Shown: positions 6,850 through 15,085, counted from the stretch's first letter. The stretch is 28,067 nucleotides of DNA from CAVALG01 sp963630555 (GCA_963630555.1 CAVGND010000023.1:1-28067), one strand, 5' to 3'. The notes: a model not told the origin generated them from the letters alone. A program made the numbers and translations.

Positions 6850-7790
6850 TGGAGTTGAAACGGCTGAAAATAGACGAAGAATTCAGACATTTAATCCGTC
6901 CGCTGCGGCACAGAGAGTTTTTACAACTCGAGCAAAATATTATAAATGACGGCTGTCGTGACCCTATCGTTGTATGGCATGACACCATTGTAGACGGTCA
7001 TAACCGTTATGAAATTTGTATGCGCCACAGCATTCCTTTTGATATAAAGGATATGGAATTTGAGTGTCGAGAGGCTGCTGTTGCCTGGATATGTGCCAAT
7101 CAACTCGGCAGAAGAAATATTACCGAAGAGACTCGCAAGTTCCTTATTGGTATGCAGTACGAGAATGAAAAAGTGGTTACCCGAATTCGCAATAAGATAG
7201 GGAGAAATCAGCACACCCTGGATATATCCGCGATGGACGAAGAGGATGCGGACAAGGCTTGCCGTCATTGGACGGCACAGAGAATTGCCGAAGATAATAA
7301 TGTATCGGCTGCCACTGTGCAGAAGTATGCCATATTCACGAGAGCGTTAGAGGAAATCGGAAAGAAAGAACCGAAATTAGTTCCCAAGATTCTTTCGGGG
7401 CAGTACAAGATTGCTCATAAGCATGTGTTGGAAATGGCGGAACTAAATCCACAAGACCTTCGGCGAATCAATAGGAAGATTGATCGAAATCCTGCTGAGT
7501 TTATGCATTACAAAGCCACGCGCCCGGTTGTACAAGGGAATAAATCAGTTTATTCCGAGGGAGATACTCCCACGGGGCCTTCCGTGAAGGATATGCCCGA
7601 GTATGATCCGGATGCGGAAATCAGCAGCTTGACTCTGACAATTCCATCGTGGAAAAGTTCTATTGAACGGGCGAAGAATACAGCAGACCTCACCGTTGTT
7701 TCTCCCCGGGCTAAAGGTGACTTGGCACAGGCTTTGCGTGAGCTGCGAAATACGATAGCGGATATGCTGTCGGAAATGGAGGATACATAA
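6849..7790 (+). CDS. ParB/Spo0J-like protein with HTH
   Basis: A 313-residue protein. The N-terminal ParB/sulfiredoxin-like fold (about 15-90) has the box DGHNRYE (49-55) in place of the classical GERRxR, followed by EAAVAWICANQLGRRNIT. A helix-turn-helix follows at about 143-165 (TAQRIAEDNNVSAATVQKYA). The C-terminal third (SWKSSIERAKNTADLT..., LAQALRELRNTIADMLSEM) is probably helical and dimerising. ParB proteins bind parS-like sites in CTP-dependent clamps or act as regulators or nucleases; without a classical GERR box the clamp activity is uncertain. No ParA ATPase gene is nearby, so ordinary partition is unlikely unless a ParA acts in trans. The start overlaps the upstream stop by one base. 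Confidence 0.85.
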   Translation: MELKRLKIDEEFRHLIRPLRHREFLQLEQNIINDGCRDPIVVWHDTIVDGHNRYEICMRHSIPFDIKDMEFECREAAVAWICANQLGRRNITEETRKFLIGMQYENEKVVTRIRNKIGRNQHTLDISAMDEEDADKACRHWTAQRIAEDNNVSAATVQKYAIFTRALEEIGKKEPKLVPKILSGQYKIAHKHVLEMAELNPQDLRRINRKIDRNPAEFMHYKATRPVVQGNKSVYSEGDTPTGPSVKDMPEYDPDAEISSLTLTIPSWKSSIERAKNTADLTVVSPRAKGDLAQALRELRNTIADMLSEMEDT

Positions 7791-7791
7791 C

Positions 7792-8706
7792 ATGGATGAT
7801 TATTCGCCGTTTGTGCCGAATGTTCATTTTGAGAAAATTCCAATCAAAAACCTGGTTTCGAACCAGGATTATCAACGAAATCTGTCGCAGGCGCGTATTG
7901 AGAAAACGGCAGAAAACTTCGATTTGTTTCAAATCAATCCCGTAAAGGTCAGCCGAAGAGACGGAATCAATTATGTTTTTAACGGGCAGCATACCATTGA
8001 AATTGTTGCACTTGCTTCCGGCTCTCGTGAAACCCCGGTATGGTGCATGATCTATGATGATCTGTGCTACGAACATGAAGCCGATATCTTTGCCAATCAG
8101 ATGAAATTTACGAAGAACCTTATGCCTTACGAAATTTTCGTAGCAAACTTGGAGGCTCAGAACCAAGAGCAACTAATGATTCGGGATTTGGTGGAGTCTT
8201 ACGGTTTGAAGATATCTGCCAAGAGAGCGCCGGGGCACATCTGTGCCGTATCCACTTTGGAGGCTATTTACTCCAAATACGGATACCAGGTTCTCAACCG
8301 TGTTCTTCGCCTGATCATCGGCACATGGGAGGGGGACTCCAATTCCTTCTCCGCCAACATTATGAATGCAGTAACCAAACTTTGCGTGGTGTATAAGGAG
8401 CAGTTAAAAGATGAGGTGTTCAGCGAGAAGCTCGGTGCTGTTTCCATTAAGCAATTGACTCGTACCGCCAGGGATCGGCGAAAGGGTTCAATGGGCTTTG
8501 CCGAAGCGATGGTTATTGAATACAACGGTAAAAAGAAGAGCAACGCGGGCAAACTATTCATAAACAAACTCTATGCTCGGGATGTTTCTCTTTGGATTGA
8601 ACCGGACGAGAATGAGGATTTTGACGATTCCGAAGCCTTTGAGAATTTCGCTATCGGACAGCTTGGCGAAGATGAAGAGAGTGATAATAACGAAAGCAAT
8701 GATTAA
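7792..8706 (+). CDS. ParB-like domain protein (DUF6551-like)
   Basis: A 304-residue protein starting one base after the previous stop, with GGAGG nine bases before ATG 7792. The N-terminus has a ParB-like layout: an IPIKNLVSNQDYQR strand-helix, INPVKVSRRDGINYVFNGQHTIEIV with the NGQHT box at about 64-68, then a long helical region. It resembles a group of ParB-like proteins with a DGQHR-type box found in phages and mobile elements, possibly DUF6551; the family number is from memory. The C-terminus is strongly acidic (DENEDFDDSEAFE...EDEESDNNESND). It is the last gene of the six-gene run and is followed by a hairpin terminator. Its role is unknown; it may bind or cut DNA with the ParB-like protein before it. 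Confidence 0.75.
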   Translation: MDDYSPFVPNVHFEKIPIKNLVSNQDYQRNLSQARIEKTAENFDLFQINPVKVSRRDGINYVFNGQHTIEIVALASGSRETPVWCMIYDDLCYEHEADIFANQMKFTKNLMPYEIFVANLEAQNQEQLMIRDLVESYGLKISAKRAPGHICAVSTLEAIYSKYGYQVLNRVLRLIIGTWEGDSNSFSANIMNAVTKLCVVYKEQLKDEVFSEKLGAVSIKQLTRTARDRRKGSMGFAEAMVIEYNGKKKSNAGKLFINKLYARDVSLWIEPDENEDFDDSEAFENFAIGQLGEDEESDNNESND

Positions 8707-8712
8707 TAGAGT

Positions 8713-8755
8713 CAGCGAATAAGCAACTACGGCTTATTCGCTGCTTGCTGTTTTT
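8713..8755 (+). terminator. Terminator after the six-gene run
   Basis: A perfect 12-base stem, CAGCGAATAAGC (8713-8724) with GCTTATTCGCTG (8732-8743), has a 7-base loop; a TTTTT run follows seven bases later. It lies between convergent genes and has no T-run on the minus strand. Confidence 0.75.
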
Positions 8756-10391
8756 ATTTCTCGAGGTATTCTTCAAGTTCATATCCGCCGCCGAGTATAA
8801 TTTGCAGTCTGCCGTCATGGTAGACTTTTATACATTCTACCATCTGCCGGACGATTGAGTCATCATAGGTATCTTTATTTTCTTTTCGTTTGTCAATGGT
8901 GTTCTGAATTTCCTTAATCCGCGCTTGAAGTTCTCCGTCATCACCTTCGCTTTCTCTTATTGCCGTGATGCGCCCCGAGAGTTGCTCGATTTGCATGGAG
9001 ATATTCTTGAACTCATCCTCATAGTCCTCGGCATCACTATCTTCCTGAACGCTCAGCGTTACAAGGTCAAGCATACGCTTATTAAGGGCATCGATTCTTC
9101 TTTCGAGCAGGTCGATTTCATCTGAGCCGCCGTTGATTCCTATGGCTTCCCCGATGGTGGATTTCATCAGCATCAGGTAAGTAGATTCGTCTTCGATATT
9201 GAATCGATTCAAGGCTCTTACAATGGCTCTTTGCAGTGCCTGCTCATCAACGGTGATGGAGTCGGCGCAGTATTTCTTGCCATAGTCAAGACGACTCATA
9301 CATCGCCACACGATTCTGCGCTTGCCTCGGATGTTCCATGTTACTCTTTTGTACCTGCTTCCGCACTCTCCGCACATCATTACTTCTGTGAGCGCGTATT
9401 TGGAATACTTCCCCGAAGCAGTCAGAGCCGTCTTCCTTGACTGTGGTAACAATGTTTTCCGTCTGGCGGTTTCTTCTTGTACCTTGTTGAATTTCTCACG
9501 GGTGACGATTGCAGGGTGGCTGTTTTCTACGAGCCACATAGGTGCTTCACCTTCGTTTGGCTTTCTTCTTTTCGAGATCGGGTCAAGTGTCACCGTCTTT
9601 TGAAGGATGGCATCTCCGCAGTACTTTTCGTTTTTCAGCATTCGTGCAATTGTCGTTTTGTTAAATGTTATCTTCTTGCCGGGGATTTCGATGTTTTCAC
9701 CCTGCAGTATATCTGATATTTCATAAGTAGACTTACCGGCGAGGTACATGTCGAATACTCTCTCCACTATGGCTGCTTCCGCGGGAACGATTTCGGGGTT
9801 TCCGTCCTCGCCCTTCTTATAGCCGAGCATCCGATTGTATGCAAAGATTACTTTACCTTCTTCAAAATTTTTTCGATGCGTCCAGGTGATATTCTTGCTG
9901 ATGCTTTCGGATTCGGATTGTGCGAATCCTGCGTATATGACAAGGTACAATTCACTATCGCTTTTCAGCGTATCGATGTTCTGTTCCTCGAAGTAGATGC
10001 CAACGCCGATTTCTTTGAGTGACCTGACATAGTCAAGGCAATCCACAGTATTTCGTGCGAATCTCGATACTGACTTTGTTATGATCATATCGATTTTACC
10101 CTTGTGACAGTCATCTATCATCTTTTGGAATTGAGGTCGTTTGTCTGCTCTCGTGCCTGAGATGCCCTCATCGGCATATAGCCCTGCGAACTCCCACTCC
10201 TTATTTGAAGCAATCATTTCGGTATATACCTTCATCTGATTGGTATAGGATGTGAGTTGTTCCTCGCTGTCGGTAGACACTCTGCAGTATGCTGCAACTC
10301 GCTTTTGACGATGTTGCACCTTGTCTACTATGAAGGATTTCTTCGGTTCGATGAGGGTGATTGTTTTCTTTGGAATTTTGGTTACTGCCAT
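8754..10391 (-). CDS. Large serine recombinase (cassette gene 3)
   Basis: A 545-residue protein with full architecture. The resolvase domain has nucleophile Ser39 (AAYCRVST), the DEGISGTRADKR loop and SVSRFARN. A recombinase domain follows (RMLGYKKGEDGN..., MLKNEKYCGDAILQKT, SHPAIVTREKF), then a zinc ribbon (CGECGSRYKR ... WRCMSRLDYGKKYC), a coiled coil near residues 420-500 (LERRIDALNKRMLDL, QIEQLSGRI) and a C-terminal strand region. This is the class used by integrative elements for site-specific integration and excision. ATG 10391 overlaps the stop of the upstream gene by one base (TAATG). It is the last of three recombinase genes transcribed leftward. Confidence 0.95.
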   Translation of the reverse strand: MAVTKIPKKTITLIEPKKSFIVDKVQHRQKRVAAYCRVSTDSEEQLTSYTNQMKVYTEMIASNKEWEFAGLYADEGISGTRADKRPQFQKMIDDCHKGKIDMIITKSVSRFARNTVDCLDYVRSLKEIGVGIYFEEQNIDTLKSDSELYLVIYAGFAQSESESISKNITWTHRKNFEEGKVIFAYNRMLGYKKGEDGNPEIVPAEAAIVERVFDMYLAGKSTYEISDILQGENIEIPGKKITFNKTTIARMLKNEKYCGDAILQKTVTLDPISKRRKPNEGEAPMWLVENSHPAIVTREKFNKVQEETARRKTLLPQSRKTALTASGKYSKYALTEVMMCGECGSRYKRVTWNIRGKRRIVWRCMSRLDYGKKYCADSITVDEQALQRAIVRALNRFNIEDESTYLMLMKSTIGEAIGINGGSDEIDLLERRIDALNKRMLDLVTLSVQEDSDAEDYEDEFKNISMQIEQLSGRITAIRESEGDDGELQARIKEIQNTIDKRKENKDTYDDSIVRQMVECIKVYHDGRLQIILGGGYELEEYLEK

Positions 10392-11260
10392 TATTTATTC
10401 TCTCCTTCGGTGATTTCTGTCCCTACTTTGGTGTAGAGCCTTACCTTCCCCGAACTTGAGAGTGTGACATAGTCTATAAGGTCGGAGAAGTAATCACAAT
10501 TAAAGTTTTTCTGGGGTTTCATCATTGAGGCTCGTTTTCTTGTAATTTGAGCGACAATTATTTTCTTCGCTTGGGTTTCTTTATATAACTGACTTGCTAT
10601 GTCGCTGACCTTCTCGATAATGTATTCCTCGCTCGGGCATCCTTTCTCGAGTTCGGTATCCACTTGCCGTTGCAGGCTTGCGACCGTCGGGGAGTCAGCT
10701 ATCCGTATCTTGGACTTTGGTATCAGCAGTTCGCTGTTTTCGATAATGCGGTTCATGAGGATGGCGATTTTCTGTAGGAGGTCGCCGTCGCTGATACGCA
10801 GTCTCTTTCCGCACTCTGCATTTTGGCAGGTCCAGCTTTCATTGATTTGTCGTTTCGAGCAGACTCTGCGTACCATCGGGCTTCCGCAATCTGCGCATTT
10901 TACTCTGTTGCGGAGCAGGGCGATGCCTTCGCACTCTCTTTGTACGGTATTGCGCTGCCGTGTGGCTTTTATGGATACCGCACCCTCGTATGTATCTTCA
11001 TCGATGATTGGGTCGTATTCATCGTCCCCGATGTACTTTGCGTTGTCGATAATTCTTGCAATTCTCGCTTTATCCCATGTATCCGTTTTCTCGGTATAGG
11101 GTATTTTCCTCTGCGTGAGGCTCTCCGCTATATCTTTGAGAGAAGCGCCCTTGATGTACTCATCAAAGATTTCTCGGATAATTTCGGCTTCGGTGTGTTC
11201 AATCACCGTTCGTCCTTCACGAATGGTGTATCCGTATGGAATAAAGCGTGTCTTTTTCAT
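10391..11260 (-). CDS. Recombinase lacking the catalytic domain (cassette gene 2)
   Basis: A 289-residue protein that begins directly at the recombinase DNA-binding domain (FIPYGYTIREGRTVIEHTEAEIIREIFDEYIKGASLKDIAESL, core motif GYTIREG). It continues with the ARIARIIDNAKYIGDDEYDPIID segment, a zinc ribbon (VKCADCGSPM ... WTCQNAECGKRL) and a helical tail with a strand-like end (SSSGKVRLYTKVGTEI). There is no Ser-containing resolvase fold and no room for one: the SD (AGGAG, eight bases before ATG 11260) and the 11-base gap to the upstream stop show this is its natural length, not a truncation at a break. It probably binds DNA with the flanking full-length recombinases as an accessory subunit or directionality factor. 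Confidence 0.9.
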   Translation of the reverse strand: MKKTRFIPYGYTIREGRTVIEHTEAEIIREIFDEYIKGASLKDIAESLTQRKIPYTEKTDTWDKARIARIIDNAKYIGDDEYDPIIDEDTYEGAVSIKATRQRNTVQRECEGIALLRNRVKCADCGSPMVRRVCSKRQINESWTCQNAECGKRLRISDGDLLQKIAILMNRIIENSELLIPKSKIRIADSPTVASLQRQVDTELEKGCPSEEYIIEKVSDIASQLYKETQAKKIIVAQITRKRASMMKPQKNFNCDYFSDLIDYVTLSSSGKVRLYTKVGTEITEGENK

Positions 11261-11271
11261 TGCGGTTTCTC

Positions 11272-12816
11272 CTATATCAATTCAGTGAATTTCAGTCCGC
11301 CGAGCAGAGTGACGGTCAATTCATCTGCGTTATTGAGTGTCATTTCTACGATAATTTCCTCGAAGAGTTTCTCATCGAACTCATCCAAGGGATCTTCTAT
11401 TTCGTCAATCAGAGATTTTAGTTTGCGCACATCTTGGAGCATTGTAAGTATTCGGGACTCAAATTTGTCCTGCCGATCTTCTTTGAGTGTGCAGAGCTGC
11501 TTTTGCATCTCTCTGACTTGGGACTGATGTATTTCGGGGGCAAGGTATCCTTTTGAGCGTAGCTCATTCAGCTTTAGAATTGTGGCGTTTATCTCCGCAA
11601 TCTTCTGACTGATCTGCATCGCCGTTTTGTTATTTCGCTTGTATTTCTGTGTTGCGCTCTCAAGTTTGGCGATAACTTGACCGAGGATGTTCTCTTGCCC
11701 GAATCGTAGCTTATTCACCACTGATAGGAAACCGTCATAGATTCGTTCTTCGCTGTAGTAGTTGGAGTTGCATGATTTTGTGTTTTCTTCATGCTTGGCG
11801 CAGACCCATTTGATTCCTCCGCTCCGAACTTTTCGACGATAGAAAGAGCCGCATTCGGAACATCGAATGCGGCTCGTAAGGGGGTAGGTATTGAATGTTA
11901 TTGATTTGGTGAACTGCTTTTTTCGCTTTTGGAGGAGGACTTGCGCTTTATCAAAGGTTTCTTTCTCGATAATGGAAGCGTGTGTGCCGGTGGCATAGTA
12001 CATATCTTCTTCGCCGCGGTTCTTGGACTGCTTGAACGGCACGGTCGTGTCACGGTATGTTTTCTGATAGTGGCAGTCTCCGATATACCTTTCGTTGGAG
12101 AGCATATAGGAGATTTTAGTGGATTTCCATTTTTCCTTGCCGTTCTTGGTGGGAATGCCTCGCTCGGTCAGAACCTTTGCAATTTCCGTTGTAGACATAC
12201 CATTCAGATAGGAGCGGAAGATCCATCGAACGATATCGGCCTCGGGAGGATACTCCACAAGCTGCTTGTTTTCAAGTCTGAATCCGTATGGTGCGTTACT
12301 ATCTACATAGATGCCAAGTTCCATTCGCTTGACAATGGAGAGGCGTTGATTTTGCGAAATCGCTTTGGATTCTTCTTGAGCGATTGCGGTGAAGGTATTG
12401 AGCAGCATCTCATCGCCGAGGGACTGAGTATTGATGCCTTCTTTCTCAAAGATAATTCCAACACCGAGAAGTTTCAGCTTTCTCACATACTCCAAGGCTT
12501 CTTTTACATTTCGTGCGAACCGGGACACCGATTTTGTAATGATGAGGTCCAGTTGATGTAATTCGCACATGCGGATCATCCGTTGGAACTCGGGGCGGTT
12601 TTGAGCTTTCATGCCGCTGATGCCTTCATCGGCGAAAATCTCAACCATGTTCCACTCGTTCTTTTTCTTCTTTGCGAGTCTGTTATAACGGTTAATCTGT
12701 GTCGTGTAAGAGTTTAATTGATCCGCAGAGGAGGAAGAAACTCGACAGTAGGCCGCCACGCGCAATAACTTGATTCCTTGCCTTGATATCGGGGATATCA
12801 GCATCGGCTTTGCCAT
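11272..12816 (-). CDS. Large serine recombinase (cassette gene 1)
   Basis: A 514-residue protein from ATG 12816, chosen because AAAGGAGAG precedes it. A longer frame would start inside a hairpin and give an unlikely proline run. The resolvase domain has Ser27 (AAYCRVSS), DEGISGMKAQNR and SVSRFARN. The recombinase domain contains APYGFRLENKQ and MLSNERYIGDCHYQKT. The zinc ribbon is RCSECGSFYRRK ... WVCAKHEENTKSC. A coiled coil (about 380-460) and a strand-rich C-terminus complete the usual large serine integrase layout. It is the first gene of the three-recombinase operon, with a promoter at 12887-12914 and a perfect hairpin in the leader. Confidence 0.95.
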   Translation of the reverse strand: MAKPMLISPISRQGIKLLRVAAYCRVSSSSADQLNSYTTQINRYNRLAKKKKNEWNMVEIFADEGISGMKAQNRPEFQRMIRMCELHQLDLIITKSVSRFARNVKEALEYVRKLKLLGVGIIFEKEGINTQSLGDEMLLNTFTAIAQEESKAISQNQRLSIVKRMELGIYVDSNAPYGFRLENKQLVEYPPEADIVRWIFRSYLNGMSTTEIAKVLTERGIPTKNGKEKWKSTKISYMLSNERYIGDCHYQKTYRDTTVPFKQSKNRGEEDMYYATGTHASIIEKETFDKAQVLLQKRKKQFTKSITFNTYPLTSRIRCSECGSFYRRKVRSGGIKWVCAKHEENTKSCNSNYYSEERIYDGFLSVVNKLRFGQENILGQVIAKLESATQKYKRNNKTAMQISQKIAEINATILKLNELRSKGYLAPEIHQSQVREMQKQLCTLKEDRQDKFESRILTMLQDVRKLKSLIDEIEDPLDEFDEKLFEEIIVEMTLNNADELTVTLLGGLKFTELI

Positions 12817-12842
12817 CGTTTTCTCTCCTTTCCTTGGTGGGG

Positions 12843-12873
12843 GAGGTTGCGCATACATTTTATGCGCAACCTC
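12843..12873 (-). promoter_or_regulatory. Perfect 13-base leader hairpin of recombinase operon
   Basis: GAGGTTGCGCATA (12843-12855) and TATGCGCAACCTC (12861-12873) are perfectly complementary around a 5-base loop. The predicted transcription start (about 12880) would place this hairpin at the extreme 5' end of the recombinase mRNA, ahead of the SD. On the minus strand it is followed by C residues, so it is not a terminator in that direction. It could stabilise the mRNA, bind a protein or mark a recombination site. Confidence 0.7.
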
Positions 12874-12886
12874 TTTTCAACACAAC

Positions 12887-12914
12887 ATTATATCCATAGA
12901 ACCGCACAAGTCCA
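12887..12914 (-). promoter_or_regulatory. Promoter for three-recombinase operon
   Basis: On the minus strand TGGACT (12909-12914), a 16-base spacer and TATAAT (12887-12892, in GGATATAATG) resemble a sigma-A promoter with a perfect -10. The gene's ATG lies about 70 bases downstream. Confidence 0.6.
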
Positions 12915-12962
12915 GCGAAATCCTGATATTTTTCAAATTTTTCAGTCTGCGAGTATAATGAA

Positions 12963-12990
12963 AGAGCACCACCCTTGCAGATAGCGCTCT
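12963..12990 (-). terminator. Weak hairpin after rloB
   Basis: AGAGCAC (12963-12969) and GCGCTCT (12984-12990) form a 7-pair stem with one wobble, followed on the minus strand by a poor TTTC tract. It might partly end rloAB transcription; read-through into the recombinases is possible. Confidence 0.3.
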
Positions 12991-13008
12991 CTGCCGATAT
13001 TATTCGTG

Positions 13009-13662
13009 TTATGCGAGACTTTCCAGGAAGTCAATCGCTTCGTATACAGTAGAAAAAGTCAGACAGTTTGTGCATAGCCATCTGTTTCTCTCATCTGTGT
13101 CATCAAGCCCCGGCAAACCGTCTTGCAGAAGGAATGATACGGTCTGTTTGGCATTGATAACGGCGGTAGGATAATGCTCGGCAATTTTTGCAGTCGAAAC
13201 AAAGTCACCCTTTTGATATGTCGGCTCTTTGCGCACAAGTCTTGTCAGCATTTCCTTTTTCTCTGCTTCGGTCTGAACGGGAGGTGCGAACATTTCGTAG
13301 TGAAGCATCAGCCAATACTCAATACATCCGGATGTCATCAAAAGACGAACTTTTATGTTTGGTCTTTTGCGAAGTCTGCGGAGCCGCTTTATGATCTCGA
13401 GCCTGCTGTCCCACTTTGGTATATCCTTTGTTTCAACATCAAAGAAAAACCAAATTTCATCGGTTTCCTCTGTGTAATCGCTGTATCTTTTATCCTTTTT
13501 GAATTTGCTGTCCGCTTCTTCAAACAGGTTCGTTGAGCAATTGAATTTGAAAGCCGCGACATCCGAGAATTTCTTTTTCAAAAAATCCATGTATGCCCGT
13601 TCGCTTTCGCCTTCACAAAAGACAACAATGTAGGGCTTCTGCTTTCTTAATTGACGAGGCAT
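13009..13662 (-). CDS. rloB: RloB-like TOPRIM protein
   Basis: A 217-residue protein. The N-terminus (IVVFCEGESERAYMDFLKKKF) carries an EGESE motif at 17-21, and WFFFDVETKD supplies D75 and E77. Together these look like the Glu and DxD/E acidic positions of the TOPRIM-like fold in RloB and OLD-associated nucleases. A central SGCIEYWLMLHYE segment is also typical of RloB. RloB proteins are partnered with RloA-type AAA ATPases and were first noted next to type I restriction loci; the effector is thought to be a nuclease. The ATG overlaps the rloA stop as TAATG, so the two are coupled. The family call is from memory of motifs, not a search. Confidence 0.8.
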   Translation of the reverse strand: MPRQLRKQKPYIVVFCEGESERAYMDFLKKKFSDVAAFKFNCSTNLFEEADSKFKKDKRYSDYTEETDEIWFFFDVETKDIPKWDSRLEIIKRLRRLRKRPNIKVRLLMTSGCIEYWLMLHYEMFAPPVQTEAEKKEMLTRLVRKEPTYQKGDFVSTAKIAEHYPTAVINAKQTVSFLLQDGLPGLDDTDERNRWLCTNCLTFSTVYEAIDFLESLA

Positions 13663-14960
13663 TATTCCACCTCCTCAATTTCAATATCCGGAGTTGCACC
13701 GTACTTCCCGACAAGATATCCTTTTCGGATGTTATCCGTTGTCCTTGTTGCAAAATCACTGATGCTGTACAATTCGGATGCACCATCATTATTCCGTTTA
13801 TCTGCGAAATACAGTTGATCCTTACGCAGCAGTTCCATATTCATCAGTTCTGTGTTGTGCGTAGTAAAGATAATCTGCGCACCGTTTGGATTGCTGTTTT
13901 TGCTTTGGAATTTTGAGATGATATAATTCACAAGGACAGGGTGCAGTTCGCGTTCTATTTCATCAGCGAGTAATACACCGCCGTTCTGTAGTGCAGATTC
14001 TATGGCGGGTGCTAATGACATCAGTTTTCTTGTTCCGTCCGATTCGTCAGAAAGGTCCAGAGAATACAGAACTCGTTCTCCGTTTTTGTTTTCGCCCGGA
14101 TGCTTTGCCTTTGCCGTAACTTCGCCCATTCTGAGTTTTACTTCCGAATTGTTTGATGTTTCGGACAGGGCATGCATGAATTGCGTAAGAGCTGCTCTGA
14201 TGCCTTCGGGAACATTCGCAGGGAATGATTCGTCATCCTTGATTTCTTTACTGTCAAACTCGAATTGCATATCTTCTATGCCAAGGTCGGCGGTCTTTGC
14301 ATATTCGGTTATGGCTTTTAACATATTCTTGTCTTCCGAATATTCAAGAAGCTGTCTTGGAATATCTGTATAATCACGCGAGAAGAATATGCAGTCTCTG
14401 AACCATCGCATTGCGCCGATACAGGCAGCGTCGTTCATCGTGCAGGCTACAGAGAAAAATAACTGATTTGCAGCCACCATTTCACCGATCATGCTTCGCT
14501 TGGCTTTATCCTCGGTAAAGTTGAATTTTTGACCGTCTCTTAAGAAAACGACCGCCTTCTGTCCTTTGGGTGCATGATACAGGTATTCACTGACAATCGA
14601 TTCTCTTGTTGCAGAAAATCCGTACCAGTATTTAATCCCGTTTTGTACATAGATAAACTCGAATGAGGTCGGCTCGGATTTAGAATAATCGTTCAAGCCA
14701 AATGGCATAACCGGTATCTCGGCTTTTTCGTGCTGTGTTCGCTGCGCATTTCGGATAAACTGTACCGCAAGCCAAAATGCCCTGATAACATTACTTTTGC
14801 CGCCACCGTTTTTTCCGTAAATCGCAACTCCCGGAAGCAATTTTGTACTTTTCTCTTGAATTAAACAATTCTTAAAGGTGCTAAGTCCCGTTGCTTCCAT
14901 AGAAAGTACGGCTTCATCTCGAAAAGATCTGTAGTTTTTAAATCTGAATTCAATCAGCAT
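13662..14960 (-). CDS. rloA: RloA-like AAA15 ATPase
   Basis: A 432-residue SMC/ABC-like ATPase of the AAA15 group. The N-terminus IEFRFKNYRSFRDEAVLSM is the hallmark start of this group. Walker A is GKNGGGKSN (49-57), a signature-like SDESDGTRKLMSL lies near 300, Walker B is GGVLLADEIE (about 322-331), and IIFTTHN provides the switch His. Such ATPases sense phage or DNA cues and control a paired nuclease (RloB here; AriA/AriB in PARIS and OLD-type systems are analogous). ATG 14960 has GAGGTG six bases upstream and a well-formed promoter. It forms a two-gene operon with rloB. Confidence 0.85.
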   Translation of the reverse strand: MLIEFRFKNYRSFRDEAVLSMEATGLSTFKNCLIQEKSTKLLPGVAIYGKNGGGKSNVIRAFWLAVQFIRNAQRTQHEKAEIPVMPFGLNDYSKSEPTSFEFIYVQNGIKYWYGFSATRESIVSEYLYHAPKGQKAVVFLRDGQKFNFTEDKAKRSMIGEMVAANQLFFSVACTMNDAACIGAMRWFRDCIFFSRDYTDIPRQLLEYSEDKNMLKAITEYAKTADLGIEDMQFEFDSKEIKDDESFPANVPEGIRAALTQFMHALSETSNNSEVKLRMGEVTAKAKHPGENKNGERVLYSLDLSDESDGTRKLMSLAPAIESALQNGGVLLADEIERELHPVLVNYIISKFQSKNSNPNGAQIIFTTHNTELMNMELLRKDQLYFADKRNNDGASELYSISDFATRTTDNIRKGYLVGKYGATPDIEIEEVE

Positions 14961-14987
14961 ATATTACACCTCTGCTTTCTCAACTGT

Positions 14988-15016
14988 AGTATACCACATT
15001 TTTTAGAGAAATGCAA
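14988..15016 (-). promoter_or_regulatory. Promoter of rloAB
   Basis: On the minus strand TTGCAT (15011-15016), a 17-base spacer and TATACT (14988-14993) form a near-consensus promoter 27 bases upstream of the rloA ATG. The defence pair thus appears to have its own, probably constitutive, transcription. Confidence 0.7.
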
Positions 15017-15072
15017 CCGATAAAATCAAGAAATTTGATTTTTCCGTCTTGATTTACTTTTGATATGGCTTG

Positions 15073-15085
15073 CTGCTCAGAGCAG
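15073..15085. repeat. Short perfect palindrome between operons
   Basis: CTGCTC (15073-15078) and GAGCAG (15080-15085) form a 13-base palindrome centred on one A. It sits between the SHOCT-like gene and the rloAB promoter, where no coding sequence is seen. Confidence 0.35.

Noticed and set aside
6849..7790. Classical plasmid partition gene parB.
   Set aside because: No ParA gene is nearby, and the DGHNRYE box differs from the GERR motif, so the narrower label ParB-like was used.
10599..11527. Long plus-strand frames opposite the recombinase cassette.
   Set aside because: They are antisense shadows of genes with clear domains; they have no ribosome sites and no recognisable motifs.
12817..12858. 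Longer N-terminus with a proline run for the first cassette recombinase.
   Set aside because: It would start inside the perfect hairpin, with no SD; the AAAGGAGAG site points to ATG 12816.
12937..12960. Plus-strand TATAAT at about 12955 as a promoter.
   Set aside because: No plus-strand gene lies downstream and no -35 is evident; chance AT-rich sequence is likely.
13009..14960. PARIS (AriA/AriB) as the identity of the AAA15/TOPRIM pair.
   Set aside because: The small protein has the EGESE start and SGCIEYWLMLHYE segment I associate with RloB rather than the DUF4435 effector of PARIS, so RloAB is preferred.
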